In this document: in pieces, positions 1 to 11,390 of the stretch | How the letters are laid out: every line of letters starts with the position of its first letter | Numbering within the stretch: the stretch's first letter is position 1 | Source of the DNA: Brachionus plicatilis | Lineage: Eukaryota > Rotifera > Eurotatoria > Ploima > Brachionidae | DNA length: 64,000 bases | Assembly (NCBI GenBank): GCA_010279815.1 | Contig: QEOQ01000165.1 | Location: 462,756 to 526,755 of the forward strand | Direction of reading: 5' to 3' | Translations under genes and position numbers: made by a program | The notes under the pieces: model-generated | Database searches by the model: none | What the model was told of the DNA's origin: nothing | Seen by the model: the letters and a program-made list of their open reading frames with translations, nothing else

Positions 1-971
1 GATATTTCGTTTCATCAATTGACTCTGAGTTAGGTTGTAACATTGATTTATCGATTTTGTTATGTCGATCACTTAAGTTCTTGTGTTGATTTGAGTATGA
101 TAATCTCTGAGTCTGTTAATGGTTCATGGTAATGCTTTCCATTGGATTTTACTATTTTGTCATCTTTGATCGGCAAAACAAAGCTCTAGAGCAGCGCTAG
201 AACATAGCTGTTTACTTTATTTAGAAATGGACTGTAGATAAAGTTTCAATAATTTTAGTAAATGTAAATTTTAGTCATGTCTTAGACTTAAAAAAAAAAA
301 AATTATATTCAAGTCATAACTTTGACTTAAATTTTTGTGACTTAGACTTAAAACTGTGACTTTAAAACAAGTCTGTTTCTATCCTTATTTAGAAACGATT
401 TTTTCAAGTTAAAATCGAAAATTAAAAATAAATTGAAAAAAATGGACTCAATTTAAAAATTTTAATTATGTTCTAAAATTATTGTGACAATGGTTGAAAA
501 AAATCATTTTATTATTTTGAAAAAATTTATAAATAAAACATTGGAAAAAAGAATATTTCAAAAATTATAAAAAATATTTAAATTATCACTTTTTTTCGCA
601 ATCAATTTATATAAACTTATTTTGATGAAATTCAGACATGCTTCAATAATTAAATAATTTTTTCTAATAATACAAGCCAACAAAAAAACTCAAGCTTTAA
701 GTACATATATTCGAAGAATTTGATTAAATTAAATACTCAACAAAAACAATTTAATTCTTTAAAATTTTACATTGTTGATAAGAGTAAAAAAATATCTTTA
801 AAATTGAAATTTCTAAATTTTTTAAATATTTTAAAATAATACCGATCACTCCTTTAATAAAAAATATCACAATTGCTAACTCTTTTAATTTTTTTTTAAC
901 AAATAGAGATTTAATAATTTCCTTGGCCAAGAATTAGACAGAAAATTTCTATTCTGTTTTTTTAATTTAAT
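1..971. other. AT-rich spacer with a degenerate AAGTC repeat
   Basis: No supported gene. Around 275-375 there is a run of AAGTC/GACTT units typical of a repeat family seen many times in the window (for example 29147-29311 and 38147-38446). The first 170 bases can be read on the minus strand as a short open stretch, but nothing in it is recognisable and it runs off the window edge. Confidence 0.5.
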
Positions 972-2379
972 ATGCGTTATAAACAAAAAATATATAGAAT
1001 TTTGTTTTTTTTGGCTTTTCTCTATCTTTTAATAAAAAATTGGACAAATTTTAATAAGTTTGATTCTGCAAGCAAAACTCAGAAATTCGATAAAAATGAA
1101 TATCCTGCGAAAAATAATTTCAATCAAAGCAATTACAAATATTATGCTCATATGTCAAATCTTTATGATCCTGATATTGATTCCGTCCAATTTAATCTAT
1201 ACCGCAAATTTAAACAAAATCAAGCTCAGAAAAATAAAATCGGACCATTATTTAAAAAAAAACAAAAATCTCATTACCTTATCATTGAGTATACCAAGAT
1301 ATTTGGCAAGAATAAGTTTTGTGAACACAAAATATCCGACGAACAACTGCTTACAATCACAGACCAAGAACTTGTAACCAAATTGAGATCGGAAAAATCC
1401 TCCAATTCAGATTACTTTTTGTTGAATAGATGTCGTTATAAGAATTGCTTTTTTTCATGTGACAAAAGCCTTGCCAGGCACTCTGATGCCTTGATGTTTC
1501 ATGAACGAGATTTAACTAGCCAAGTAAAAGCTATTAAAGGACATAAGGATTATGAAAATGTTCATTCTAAATTGTTCAATTTTGATAGAGATGCATCTCA
1601 AGTTTGGATCTTATGGAACGATGAAGCAAATTTCTTTCCTGATGCTCTTGATTCATTTCATTTCAATTGGACCATATCATATAACTCCATGTCCGAAGCA
1701 TCTTTTTGTACATATGGCTGTCTTACAAAATCAGATATCGAAATTGGTTCATCCAATTTCGATAAGTTCGTCTTGGATCAGTTCAGCAGAAGAAAAAATA
1801 AGATCTTATGGTTTGTTAGCAATTGTGCAGCAAAAAAAAGATTGAAAGTAGTCGAAAAGCTATCGCTATATAACAATATTGAAATTCACGGAAAATGTAA
1901 CCATTATATCAAAAATAATTTTGAAAATATCAGCCTTATAGAATTCGGGGATGAAAAGTGTGCCAAAGGTTCAGATTGTGAAAAAAATACTTTTGAGGGA
2001 AGCAAGTTTTATTTTGCTTTTGAAAATCAAAATTGTACAGACTATATAACAGAAAAATTTTGGAGATCACTATATTCCTATTGTCTTTCAACCCAATAAG
2101 GAATACTATGAAAAAATAGCACCAGCAAATTCTTACATTCATTTTGCTGACTTTGACTACGATTCCAAAAAACTGAGCCAATATTTAAATCTAGTTTCTA
2201 AAAACTTGAAAATTTATGAAAAATTCTTTGAATGGAAAAAATATTACAAGGTTGTATATCAAGCTAATTATGTGGATCAAATAAGATTTTGTGAAATTTG
2301 TGAGAAACTAAATAATCTTGATCATCAATTGTATTACGATAAAATTTCAAATTGGTTTAATAGCCAATGTTTTAGATGA
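972..2379 (+). CDS. alpha-1,3-fucosyltransferase (GT10 family), frameshifted near the C-terminus
   Basis: Golgi type II membrane enzyme of the GT10 family, which moves fucose from GDP-fucose onto N-acetylglucosamine-containing glycans. The ATG at 972 gives a short basic N-terminus and one membrane anchor (about residues 9-24), then a stem. The catalytic part shows the N-lobe block FNWTISYNSMSEASF and the family's signature donor-binding block FAFENQNCTDYITEKFW. After that block the frame ends at a stop at 2097-2099, but the next frame continues at once with PIVFQPNKEYYEKIAP and IHFADFDYDSK, the normal GT10 C-lobe, and stops at 2377-2379. A deletion of roughly ten bases at about 2065-2075 would explain both the lost frame and the few missing residues. 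I see no intron that would repair it. It is therefore either a recent pseudogene, an allele, or an assembly error. The family call is firm; activity is doubtful. Confidence 0.85.
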
Positions 2380-4142
2380 TTTTTGAAATAAATTAGAATT
2401 TATACATTTGAAAACCATATTTGTTTCTGCATAAAGGTATAAAGATAAAACTTGATTTAAAATGGCCATTATTGTTTAAGCACATCCTCAAAAACTTATA
2501 AACACATTTTACTTAAAATAAAACTTAACACTTAAATCAATTCAATTTTATATATTTTTAAATAAAAAATTCTAAACAAATTTTTATTAATTGTATTGCT
2601 CAGGTTTTGAGGATAACAATTGCTCGTGAATATTTTTAATTTTTTTTTAAAATTTGAAAGGCATTTTAGAAATTAATAATGGCTTAATTTCTACAGCAGA
2701 TGTGTAAGCCATTGATTTTGATACAGACCGGAGTTGTTTACAAGTCCTAAATTTAGGTCCATGTCATTAAAAAAAGTCCAAGTCCGGACTTTTTAAAAAA
2801 ATAGAATAAAATGGTCTCCCAGTCATATTGCTTTTCGAAAAACTATAAAATTTCGAAAATTTTTCTAATTTTTTTCGAAAAAAAAATGAATAAAAAAGCA
2901 CTAGGAAAATTCTATGAAAATAGCTCGAAAAACATTTTCAGAATACTTTTCTTTTTACACACATAAAACTTGTTTAATCTATTTATATTTCTTAAAGGTA
3001 AAAAAAATAGCTGTAAGTTAACTAATTTATAAAATATAATGTAGGATATAAAAGTCCGCAAGAATTAAAAAAAAGTAGTATTATTTCTCCATAATTTCCG
3101 AATCTTCAATTTGTGAAGCGGTAAATTGAAAAAATGAAAGTTGGAAAATGTGAACGTGTTTTTCCTTAATTATAATTTTTATCAAAAATAGCTATTAAAC
3201 GATTAAAATCACATTAAAAAGTGAAAATAAAAAAACACCACATAAATATGAAAATGAAAGTTGAACATATTAGATCAGAGAAAAAAAGCATAAAGTTTAG
3301 CATTATTTTTTGAAAAAGTTAAAAAAACATAAGTTTATTTTTCATCTGAGAAAAACACATAAGAATAGATTTTTTTGACCACTGTGTGCAGTGAAGTTGA
3401 ATTAGATTTTTTCTATAAACATTTCAATCCTATTGCTTCGAATCATTCAAATTTAAATAATTGTCAAATTTGTTGCCACACTTTATGAGCCAGTATTTAT
3501 GTTTTAATTTCTTTTTAAGATAATGAATTACGATTAAAATATTTATGTTTGTAATTCATTTTTTACTTTGATAAATAAAATTGACTTGTGTTTTTCTAAC
3601 AGTAATACAATATTTCTATATGTATTTCACGTTTCAATAAATTACAAAAAAATATATTTGTCTGTCTCTTTGTTTAAGAATTTTTAACTCACTTTATGTG
3701 AATTTCAACCTAAGCCAGTTTAATCATCCATTTTTTTCAATTTAGCAATTTCTAGAAGTCTGAATTTACCTAATTATTTTCTAAAAACATTTATGGACTT
3801 GTTCGATTAGTTCAATTAATCAAAAAATTCTTATATTATATTTAATTTTAATTTAAAAAGAATTTTTTTTTTAATTAATTTATATTCTGATTTTATCAAT
3901 TTAAACATATTTTATCAATAATTTATAAGACGAATTTGAAAACGAGCTTTTTTATAATTATGTAAAGTTTGGTAAGTTAAAAATATCAAATCAGAAGCTT
4001 TTAATTTATATAAATTTAAAAATACCCGCTATATTTAAATATTGTTTATGCATAAATAAAATGGCCTTAAGCAAATGAATTTTTTTTTCGATAACATAAG
4101 CTCTATTCACATCGAGTATTTAATTATTTATAAAAAGAGAGT
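2380..4142. other. AT-rich spacer
   Basis: No coding signal seen. A short AAGTC-family repeat lies at about 2733-2800 (contains GTCCAAGTCCGGACTT). The rest is low-complexity A/T runs. Confidence 0.5.
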
Positions 4143-5268
4143 CGCTGCGTTACACACAAATTTCCTAACACACTTTTTTTTTTTTTGCTGCGTTCAACCT
4201 ATTTTTTTTCTCAACACACATTTTTTAGTATTTGTGCGTTTATTCTAAAAATGAGTGAAAAGTAAAAAAACAAATGTTCTGGTAAAATTTTATTTAAAAT
4301 AAAAAAAAAATATAAAATCAGTAACTTAATTTGAAAAAAAAAAAGTAAGCTATTTTTCACAAAAATTACAAGTCCACAATTTAATCGATTTAAGACTATC
4401 AGAACATTTAAGATGAAAATTTTTATAACATATCGAACAAATTTTAACATATTCCTTCAAATTAAAGTATTCATTAGTCTCTCCTTCATATTCATATTCA
4501 TTACAAATGTCACATTTTAAATTAATCTTATAAGAAAATAAAGAAGCTTTAAGTTGTTTTAGACCATCATCAGAAAATAATGAAGTAAAACTGTTTAAAT
4601 TTTTAAGAAATTGATTATAAATAAATTAATTTTCTAATGATAAATTTGAAAGATCTACATTCAAATCTTCTTCTTGTATTTTAACCTATGTGCTCATGAT
4701 TTTATTGATTTTTGACTCATCAACAATAAAACCAAAAGAAACTTTTTGATTCTTTGTTCGTTTTTCGAAACTTTTTAATCAGGCGCAAGTACTAACGCAG
4801 CATGTTCAGACTCATCTATTTTTAATTTTTTGCATATTTGAACAGTACATTGTTAATTGACCATGACTCGCTTTTTTCTTCTTTTTTCTGTCATTTTCAA
4901 CAGTATATAAATAAAAGTTAAAAGATAAATCAAAAATTGATCATTTATTTTTAATTATTTAGACAGCATTGTACTAGGCATCAAAGTTAATTGGTCTTCA
5001 AGTATCAATAATTAGAATTTTCGCTATTCGCTATTAAAAGGTTGCATTGTCACAAACAATATTTTTATTTGTAGTCCAATTTCCATTAAATAGAGGTTAA
5101 TTAAAAAGTCCAAAAAAAGTATTTTCAATAAAAATTTGTTTTTTATTTTTCACCTATTTTTTAGAATAAAACGCACAAATTCTAAAAAATGTGTGTTCGG
5201 AAAAAAAATAGGTTGAACGCAGCAAAAAAAAAAAAATGTGTGTTAGGAAATTTATGTGTAACGCAGCC
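4143..5268. mobile_element. 1.1-kb DNA transposon with terminal inverted repeats of about 115 bp
   Basis: The left end (CGCTGCGTTACACACAAATT and onward, to about 4255) is matched by the reverse complement of the right end (about 5155-5268, which begins GGCTGCGTTACACATAAATT). Both arms carry the same succession of blocks: TTTCCTAACACAC, a T-run, GCTGCGTTCAACC, another T-run, AACACACATTTTTTAG and GTGCGTTTATTC. The few mismatches suggest a moderately old insertion. I found no convincing target-site duplication, so the superfamily is open. The interior holds a decayed minus-strand reading frame with a PHD-type zinc finger (separate entry). Confidence 0.8.
4350..4870 (-). pseudogene. decayed transposon ORF ending in a PHD-like zinc finger
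   Basis: Read on the minus strand from about 4870 to the stop at 4350-4352. The reading is broken by several in-frame stops and shifts (one TAA at 4626-4628). Clearly protein-like stretches remain: CTVQICKKLKIDESEHAALV, then VKIQEEDLNVDLSNLSLEN, then SLFSDDGLKQLKASLFSYK. It finishes with a cysteine/histidine set CDIC, CSIC, FHLKC, WTCNFC. Spacing is C-x2-C, about 19 residues, C-x2-C, four residues, H-x2-C, then C-x2-C after a Trp, which is the order of a PHD finger. It lies wholly inside the TIR element at 4143-5268, so it is probably the element's own protein or its relic. The function in transposition is unknown to me. Confidence 0.6.
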
Positions 5269-5308
5269 AATTTCTTATAAAAATTCTTTCTTAATTGTAA
5301 GTTTTTTC

Positions 5309-7135
5309 AAAAAATAAATAATAATATAATAATAATAAACTGAGTCATAGCAGGGAAGCACCCTGCGAGCAATCCAAAACAACTTGAATCGCTATGATGA
5401 CTGGTTGTGCGTTTGGCGAGAAGGAATGTGGGACGATGAGTGTTCGAGCTAAGACCCCCCAGCCATAGCGTAAACGCTTCTGGGGAGTGCCCAAGCCTTC
5501 AACTCACCGTCTCACTAACTTGGCCATGGTTGGTCGTTGAGGTTTAGGTGGAGGTGGTGTTCGTGAGGGCAAGATGTATGTCGAGGCGGGCCTTGAAGCT
5601 GTTAAGGGATGGAGCGTTGACTGTCGAGGACGCGAGGTTGTTCCAGGTAGATGCAACTCTGTTATTTAGGAAGTTTGTTCGCGCCGGGCAGTTGGATAGT
5701 TGGACAAAAAGGCGTTTTTTGTGACCCCTGATTGCGTTGGCTGGGCCGTGGCAGGCGATGGATGACATAAGTTTGGTTGAGGCTAGCCAGTTGACGTCAA
5801 GTAGTCCATTTGCGATCTTGTAGTGGGAGATGAGGTCATCCCTTGATCTGCGTGATTCGAGGGTGGTTAGGTTCAGGATGGCGAGCCTATCTTGGTAGCT
5901 GCAGTCTCTGATGCGACCTACTAGTTTAGTTGCTCTCCTTTGAATGTTTTCGATGATCCTTACATCTGCTCGTCTATGGGGATTCCATACTGAGGTGGCA
6001 TATTCGAGGTGAGGTCGGATAAAAGCAGTGTACAGGGAAATGAAAGATTGAGGATTCCAGGTATGGAAGGCCTGGCGAAGTTGTCCAAGGATGGAGTTGG
6101 CTTTGGCCGCCGAGTGTTGGCAGTGGGTTCTCCATTTCAGGTCACTAGAGAAATATACGCCAAGGTCCTTTTCCGTTTTGATTTCTTCTAGTGTCAGTCT
6201 GGAACCGGTTTCAGCTGATATCATGGTGAGCTTGGAAGAAGTGCAGAAGTGATTTGTTTTATTTCTGAAAACCATGAATTTACATTTCTCGACTTTGAAA
6301 CTCATGTGCCAGGTGTTAGCCCAGGTCGCGAGCAGGTCTATATCGGACTGTAGTTGGGCAGTGTCGAGGCCGTTCTTGATGATGGCAATGATCTTGGTGT
6401 CATCGGCAAAGAGCTTGCAGTGGTGGTGTACTCCGTTTGGCATGTCGTTGATGAACAGGGTGAATAGTAGAGGACCAAGAACGGATCCCTGAGGTACACC
6501 ACTCGTGACCTGGCACCAATCTGAAGAGCTGGAGCCGATTACTACTCGTTGTTTTCAGTCGGAAAGGAAATCGGAGAGCCAGTCGAGGAGGAGGCCGTCG
6601 AAACCGTATGACTTTAGCTTGGACAGTAGTGCTGAGTGGGACACTTTATCGAAGGCTTTGGCAAAATCGAGGAAGACTATGATCGAGGTGAAACCACGGC
6701 TGGAATCTTCGGTTATGATATCGAGGGTTTCCAACAGGTTCGACTCACATGACTTTTTGTATACGAAGCCATGTTGTTGAGGAGTGATGAGCTGGTTAAT
6801 GATGAGGTGATCCATCATGATGTCTCTGATGATGCGTTCCATTATCTTGCATGGCACCGCATTGAGGGATATAGGTCTGTAGTTGACTGGGTCGGTTCTG
6901 GTAGCTTTCTTGAAGATGGGGGTAACATTCGCTTCCTTCCAGTAGGTGGGGAGCTTCCCGGATTTAAAGGATTGGTAGAAGATTAAGGAGAAAGCTTCGG
7001 CAAGGGCGTCGGCGCATTCACGTAAAACGTTGGGATTAAGTTTGTCAGAACCTTGAGACTTGTATTTATTGAGTTTGTTAAGAATAAGTCTAATTTTGTT
7101 CGATGAGAAAGACTCCATGTCAACTTGGCAGTAAA
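5309..7135 (-). mobile_element. 5'-truncated non-LTR retrotransposon (CR1/Jockey-like LINE)
   Basis: A GC-richer island in AT-rich DNA, oriented on the minus strand. It holds the reverse transcriptase region (5544-7118), a 3' untranslated part of about 200 bp (5340-5543) and an ATT-type microsatellite tail (5309-5339). Microsatellite 3' tails are usual for CR1/L2-type LINEs. The 5' half, including the endonuclease, is missing, as is common after incomplete reverse transcription. The 5' junction near 7135 is estimated from the loss of coding sense and the change in composition. Confidence 0.85.
5544..7118 (-). pseudogene. LINE reverse transcriptase with one internal stop codon
   Basis: From 7118 downward the frame shows the fingers/palm region (KEANVTPIFKKATR, NYRPISLNAV, TPQQHGFVYKKSCESNL, FLDFAKAFDKVSH). 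A TGA stop at 6555-6557 follows FLSD. The same frame then resumes without a shift (KQRVVIGSSSSDWCQVTSG, GVPQGSVLGPLLF, LFADDTKI) and runs through the thumb and C-terminal region (YTAFIRPHLEYATSVWNP) to the stop at 5544. The catalytic pair is FADD rather than YADD, a known variant in CR1/Jockey-type elements. The stop sits where an Arg codon (CGA) is expected, so a single C-to-T change would explain it. The copy is probably dead and looks fairly young. Confidence 0.85.
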
Positions 7136-8252
7136 ATTGAACATATTACTTCCCAAAATCTAAAATTCATATAAAGTTAAGGTTTTTTATATTTAAAAGG
7201 AATAAAATTTTTATTGGGAGTATGTCTAAAATATTTAAGCGAAATTATGTTTGTCTAAATTCTGCCGATTTGATTCCAACAAAATCGCACTGTTGTTCAC
7301 TATGAAGCCAGCTTTTGGATCTCTCCAATCAAAGAACCAAATGATGCATAAAATTTAACAGAAAATGAAAAAAAAGTACAGGATCAAAAATGAACCAGAA
7401 AAATCCACCTTTGAGGGCTGCAAAAAGTAAGAATTTCAAAGTTTTGAAGCTTATTTTTTAAGATTTTCTGCTAGATCAGTTCATAGTATCAATGTACAAA
7501 CTATATAAGTGGTATTTGTTCGGAATGTCTAAGAGAAACAAAAAAAATTTATTTTTTATATAAATATTAATAATTGTGTTTAAGCAAAATTTGTAAATTT
7601 AATTTCAATAAATATTTTATTTATGTAAATTATTTTATTATTTTTCTTCTGAATAAAAAAATTAATTGCATTTTTATGAAATTTTTCAGTTCCCTTACGA
7701 AAAATGTTTGCAGAAAATATTCGAAATATTTGGCCATCTTTGGTGTTTTATTTTCGAAAATTTTTCTTTTTTTTTCAGCTTTTATTTGACTTATTTTTAT
7801 TTGTATATTTGAATAAATTTAACAGTAACTAAAATTTTTCAAAAAAATTCAAAGCATTTTCAAATGTTCTAAGTAAATAAGAGGTAGAAGAGTTAATGAG
7901 GAACTATATTTAACACAATAAAAGTATTATCTCGACTTTGACACATATCATTTACATTAAAAACAAAATAAATTTGACAATTTAATTTTTTTGGGACAAT
8001 TTATATATGATATTACTAAAAAGAGAGTGACTTTTCGGAAATTATTTTGTCCGAAAAGTACTAAAACCTTTTTAACTAGTTATTTTTAACTTAATTATTT
8101 AATTAAAAATTGTATGATCGTGATTAGTCGGATAGCTCTACCAGCCTAACTATCTTATTATTTCTTCTTTCTTTCCAGGACTCATCAATACTATTAAACT
8201 TTGCACCTGTCATTATTCATTTCCTTATTTAAATTCATTCTCAGAAACTTAC
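7136..8252. other. AT-rich spacer
   Basis: No supported gene. A 71-residue frame at 7574-7789 is low-complexity (Phe/Lys/Ile-rich) and not convincing. Confidence 0.45.
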
Positions 8253-8510
8253 ATCAAAAAAATACAAGTTATTCCAAATTCAGCAGTTCGATCTATTTTG
8301 AAGCTGAAATATAATACTCCTTCCAATATTATGCACCAAGAAGCCTTCAATAAACTTAAACTACTGACAGTTTCAAATCGACTGTTTGAGTTGAGTGAAA
8401 GATATGTTAGGGCAGGATTGAGTCATTCTGTTCCACTGGTCGTCAGACTGGTAGAAAAATATAGAGATGGTTTCGAATCAATATATCGAATATCCAACTC
8501 CATTTTATAA
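8253..8510 (+). pseudogene. fragment of a LINE ORF2 C-terminal region
   Basis: The plus-strand frame reads KIQVIPNSAVRSILKLKYN, then TPSNIMHQEAFNKLKLLTVS and RLFELSERYVRAGLSHSVPLV, ending at a stop at 8508-8510. This Q-N-S-A-x-R-x-I-L pattern followed by a helix of basic and leucine residues is the usual tail of Jockey/RTE-type reverse transcriptases. Upstream (about 8140-8250) more fragments can be read with stops. No promoter, tail or flanking repeat is visible, so this is an isolated remnant. Confidence 0.65.
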
Positions 8511-8631
8511 TTGCTACCTAGTTATTTCTTCTTCCTGAACTATCAAATATTTAAGCATGCCTTACCTATAGATTTTTCAACATATCGTTTTTAATTTTCT
8601 TTTAACTTATTTACCGTATACCCTTGTAGTG

Positions 8632-8763
8632 AGATGCGTGCCCTTAAACCCGAATATCAGGTTTTAAACCATGCGCCGACTACCATCTAACCCATGTTAT
8701 AGTGTTATTAATAAAAAGACCATGTCTTTAAACCTGGTATTCGGGTTTAAGTGCATCGTTAAT
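8632..8763. repeat. short inverted repeat (foldback element)
   Basis: Arms of about 28 bp containing CTTAAACCCGAATATCAGGT (near 8643) and, in reverse complement, CTTAAACCCGAATACCAGGT (near 8755-8732), separated by about 60 bp. Probably a small nonautonomous element. No target duplication seen. Confidence 0.55.
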
Positions 8764-9019
8764 AACCAAAAATCAGATTCAAAAGCAGCGTTAAAAAATA
8801 AAATCTACGAGAGCGGTAAATTTAGGTTTTGGTTTTAAGAGCTGGGATAAAAATTAAAGCAATTTTAAAATAAATAAATAATTTTAATTATTTTTTTAAT
8901 TACAAAAATATGAGTTTCGTATTTAGGTGCGGGTACAAAAATTAAGAAATATTATAAAAAATCGAAATTCAAAGGTTAAAATGATGAAAAATTTTAAAAA
9001 ATACTCGACTACTTATTGG

Positions 9020-9940
9020 NNNNNNNNNNNNNNNNNNNNNNNNNNNNNNNNNNNNNNNNNNNNNNNNNNNNNNNNNNNNNNNNNNNNNNNNNNNNNNNNN
9101 NNNNNNNNNNNNNNNNNNNNNNNNNNNNNNNNNNNNNNNNNNNNNNNNNNNNNNNNNNNNNNNNNNNNNNNNNNNNNNNNNNNNNNNNNNNNNNNNNNNN
9201 NNNNNNNNNNNNNNNNNNNNNNNNNNNNNNNNNNNNNNNNNNNNNNNNNNNNNNNNNNNNNNNNNNNNNNNNNNNNNNNNNNNNNNNNNNNNNNNNNNNN
9301 NNNNNNNNNNNNNNNNNNNNNNNNNNNNNNNNNNNNNNNNNNNNNNNNNNNNNNNNNNNNNNNNNNNNNNNNNNNNNNNNNNNNNNNNNNNNNNNNNNNN
9401 NNNNNNNNNNNNNNNNNNNNNNNNNNNNNNNNNNNNNNNNNNNNNNNNNNNNNNNNNNNNNNNNNNNNNNNNNNNNNNNNNNNNNNNNNNNNNNNNNNNN
9501 NNNNNNNNNNNNNNNNNNNNNNNNNNNNNNNNNNNNNNNNNNNNNNNNNNNNNNNNNNNNNNNNNNNNNNNNNNNNNNNNNNNNNNNNNNNNNNNNNNNN
9601 NNNNNNNNNNNNNNNNNNNNNNNNNNNNNNNNNNNNNNNNNNNNNNNNNNNNNNNNNNNNNNNNNNNNNNNNNNNNNNNNNNNNNNNNNNNNNNNNNNNN
9701 NNNNNNNNNNNNNNNNNNNNNNNNNNNNNNNNNNNNNNNNNNNNNNNNNNNNNNNNNNNNNNNNNNNNNNNNNNNNNNNNNNNNNNNNNNNNNNNNNNNN
9801 NNNNNNNNNNNNNNNNNNNNNNNNNNNNNNNNNNNNNNNNNNNNNNNNNNNNNNNNNNNNNNNNNNNNNNNNNNNNNNNNNNNNNNNNNNNNNNNNNNNN
9901 NNNNNNNNNNNNNNNNNNNNNNNNNNNNNNNNNNNNNNNN
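9020..9940. other. assembly gap (run of N)
   Basis: 921 undetermined bases. The DNA to the right (9941-10060) is built of TTTTACCATATTTTACC-like units and ends in TACAGATATCGTAACACCAC; a similar block occurs at 47195-47230 and 47600-47690. An interspersed repeat at the gap edge is the likely reason the assembly broke here. Confidence 0.95.
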
Positions 9941-11390
9941 TTGACATTTTGGTTTTGCTATTTTTTACCATATTTTACCAAAAATATAGTAAATTTACGA
10001 TATTTTACGTAAAATATAGTAAAAAATAGTAAAATACAGATATCGTAACACCACTGTAGTTATAAAGGAAAAACAGAAAACATTCAATTTAAAACTATAT
10101 TCTCATTTTCTTTTTTTATTTTACCTTTTGAAAAGAGTTAAAATAATCAAATTTAGCATACAATTAAAAAATTATTATTTTATTTGGAATTTACTTAAAA
10201 AATTTTATTCATTTTTTCTTTTTTTGTATCAATTATATATTCAATAACATATGAGATATGCCAAGAACGGCTGGTACGCGTGATACGGTCGATTTGGTGC
10301 AGCTCCGCTGATGGTACGACCAAAAATCACTAAAAAAATTAAAAATTGAGAATAATAAAACTTGAGCGATTTGTAGCAAGCAAACTCATAACATTTGATT
10401 AGAGTTTTCTAAATTTAAAAAAGGAATAAGGAAATTGATTTTTAAAATAAACTTGGATTCAGCCCTAACTCATTGGTACTTAAAATATTTGAACAGAAAT
10501 AAAAAAGCTTTGTTTTTGTGATATATTTAATCTAAAGAGATAAACAAAATATTCAATTGAATCAACCAGACCTAGATTATTCTTAAATAATATGATCAAC
10601 TATAAAAAGTGACATTTTAGGGCCGTAATCGAGTGTATTTTTTTGTTTACAAAATGAGACATATTTCTGGTCGAAGAAATTATAATGTACTGTCAAAAAG
10701 ACCATTAATTCATTGGCAAATTTTATTTTTGACATAGTTGTTTCAGAAAATAAATTTTGTTTTTCAAATATAGTAGTCCATCTTTCTCAACTTTTACAGC
10801 TTCTGGCATTGCCTTATGATTAAAATTCGTGTAAAAGCTTGATCTTCAGTAGTAGCATTTAGCATCTAACATATCTTACCCCTTTAACATATTTAAGCTA
10901 TACCCAATCTTACTATAATTATTTCTTTTAAAGATATTCTCAGAAAATACTCAATTTTATAATAGAAAAACTATTTTCTAAGATAAATTAATTCCTACCA
11001 CCTTTTTTCATAACTAGAAATATCTTTATTTTTATGGAATTATCGGCAGCATATAAAAAAAACAATTTTTTTTTAAATCTTAAGAAATAAACTACCAAAT
11101 TTCGCATAATGAACAATTAGTATGTTGCACTAAGCATATGTCTAATTAAATTGATTAACAGCTGATTGAATAGTTCAGTATTTGAACAAGCTGAAAAATT
11201 TCAAGAAATTTTAAAAATAAATTTAAAAAATTCACAAATATTTGACAACTTTACAGCCTAGTCAAATGGTTAAATTAGCTCCGAAATGACAAATTTCAAA
11301 TTGTCGAATATACTCTTTAATTTTAGAGACAAATTTCTAACATAATAAATTTTAGAAAATATTCCAGGTTTTTCTCATTCAAAAAAGAGT
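9941..11390. other. AT-rich spacer with repeat at the gap edge
   Basis: No coding signal. A short GC-richer stretch (10261-10321) has no recognisable tRNA or other RNA fold by eye. The last 100 bases are upstream of the SAM-domain gene; a possible splice acceptor (ATATTCCAG at about 11359-11367) 24 bp before its ATG could mark an upstream noncoding exon or a trans-splice site, but this cannot be decided here. Confidence 0.4.

Noticed and set aside
1..170. Possible minus-strand exon at the window start
   Set aside because: Short open stretch (QHKNLSDRHNKIDKSMLQPN) without recognisable splice sites or family; cannot be supported at the edge.
8927..10029. Long open frames on both strands across 9020-9940
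   Set aside because: They consist of undetermined bases (N) in an assembly gap; there is no sequence to translate.
10261..10321. GC-richer 60-bp stretch considered as a tRNA or small RNA gene
   Set aside because: No T-loop GTTCGA-type box, no acceptor-stem pairing by eye, and no other copies seen.
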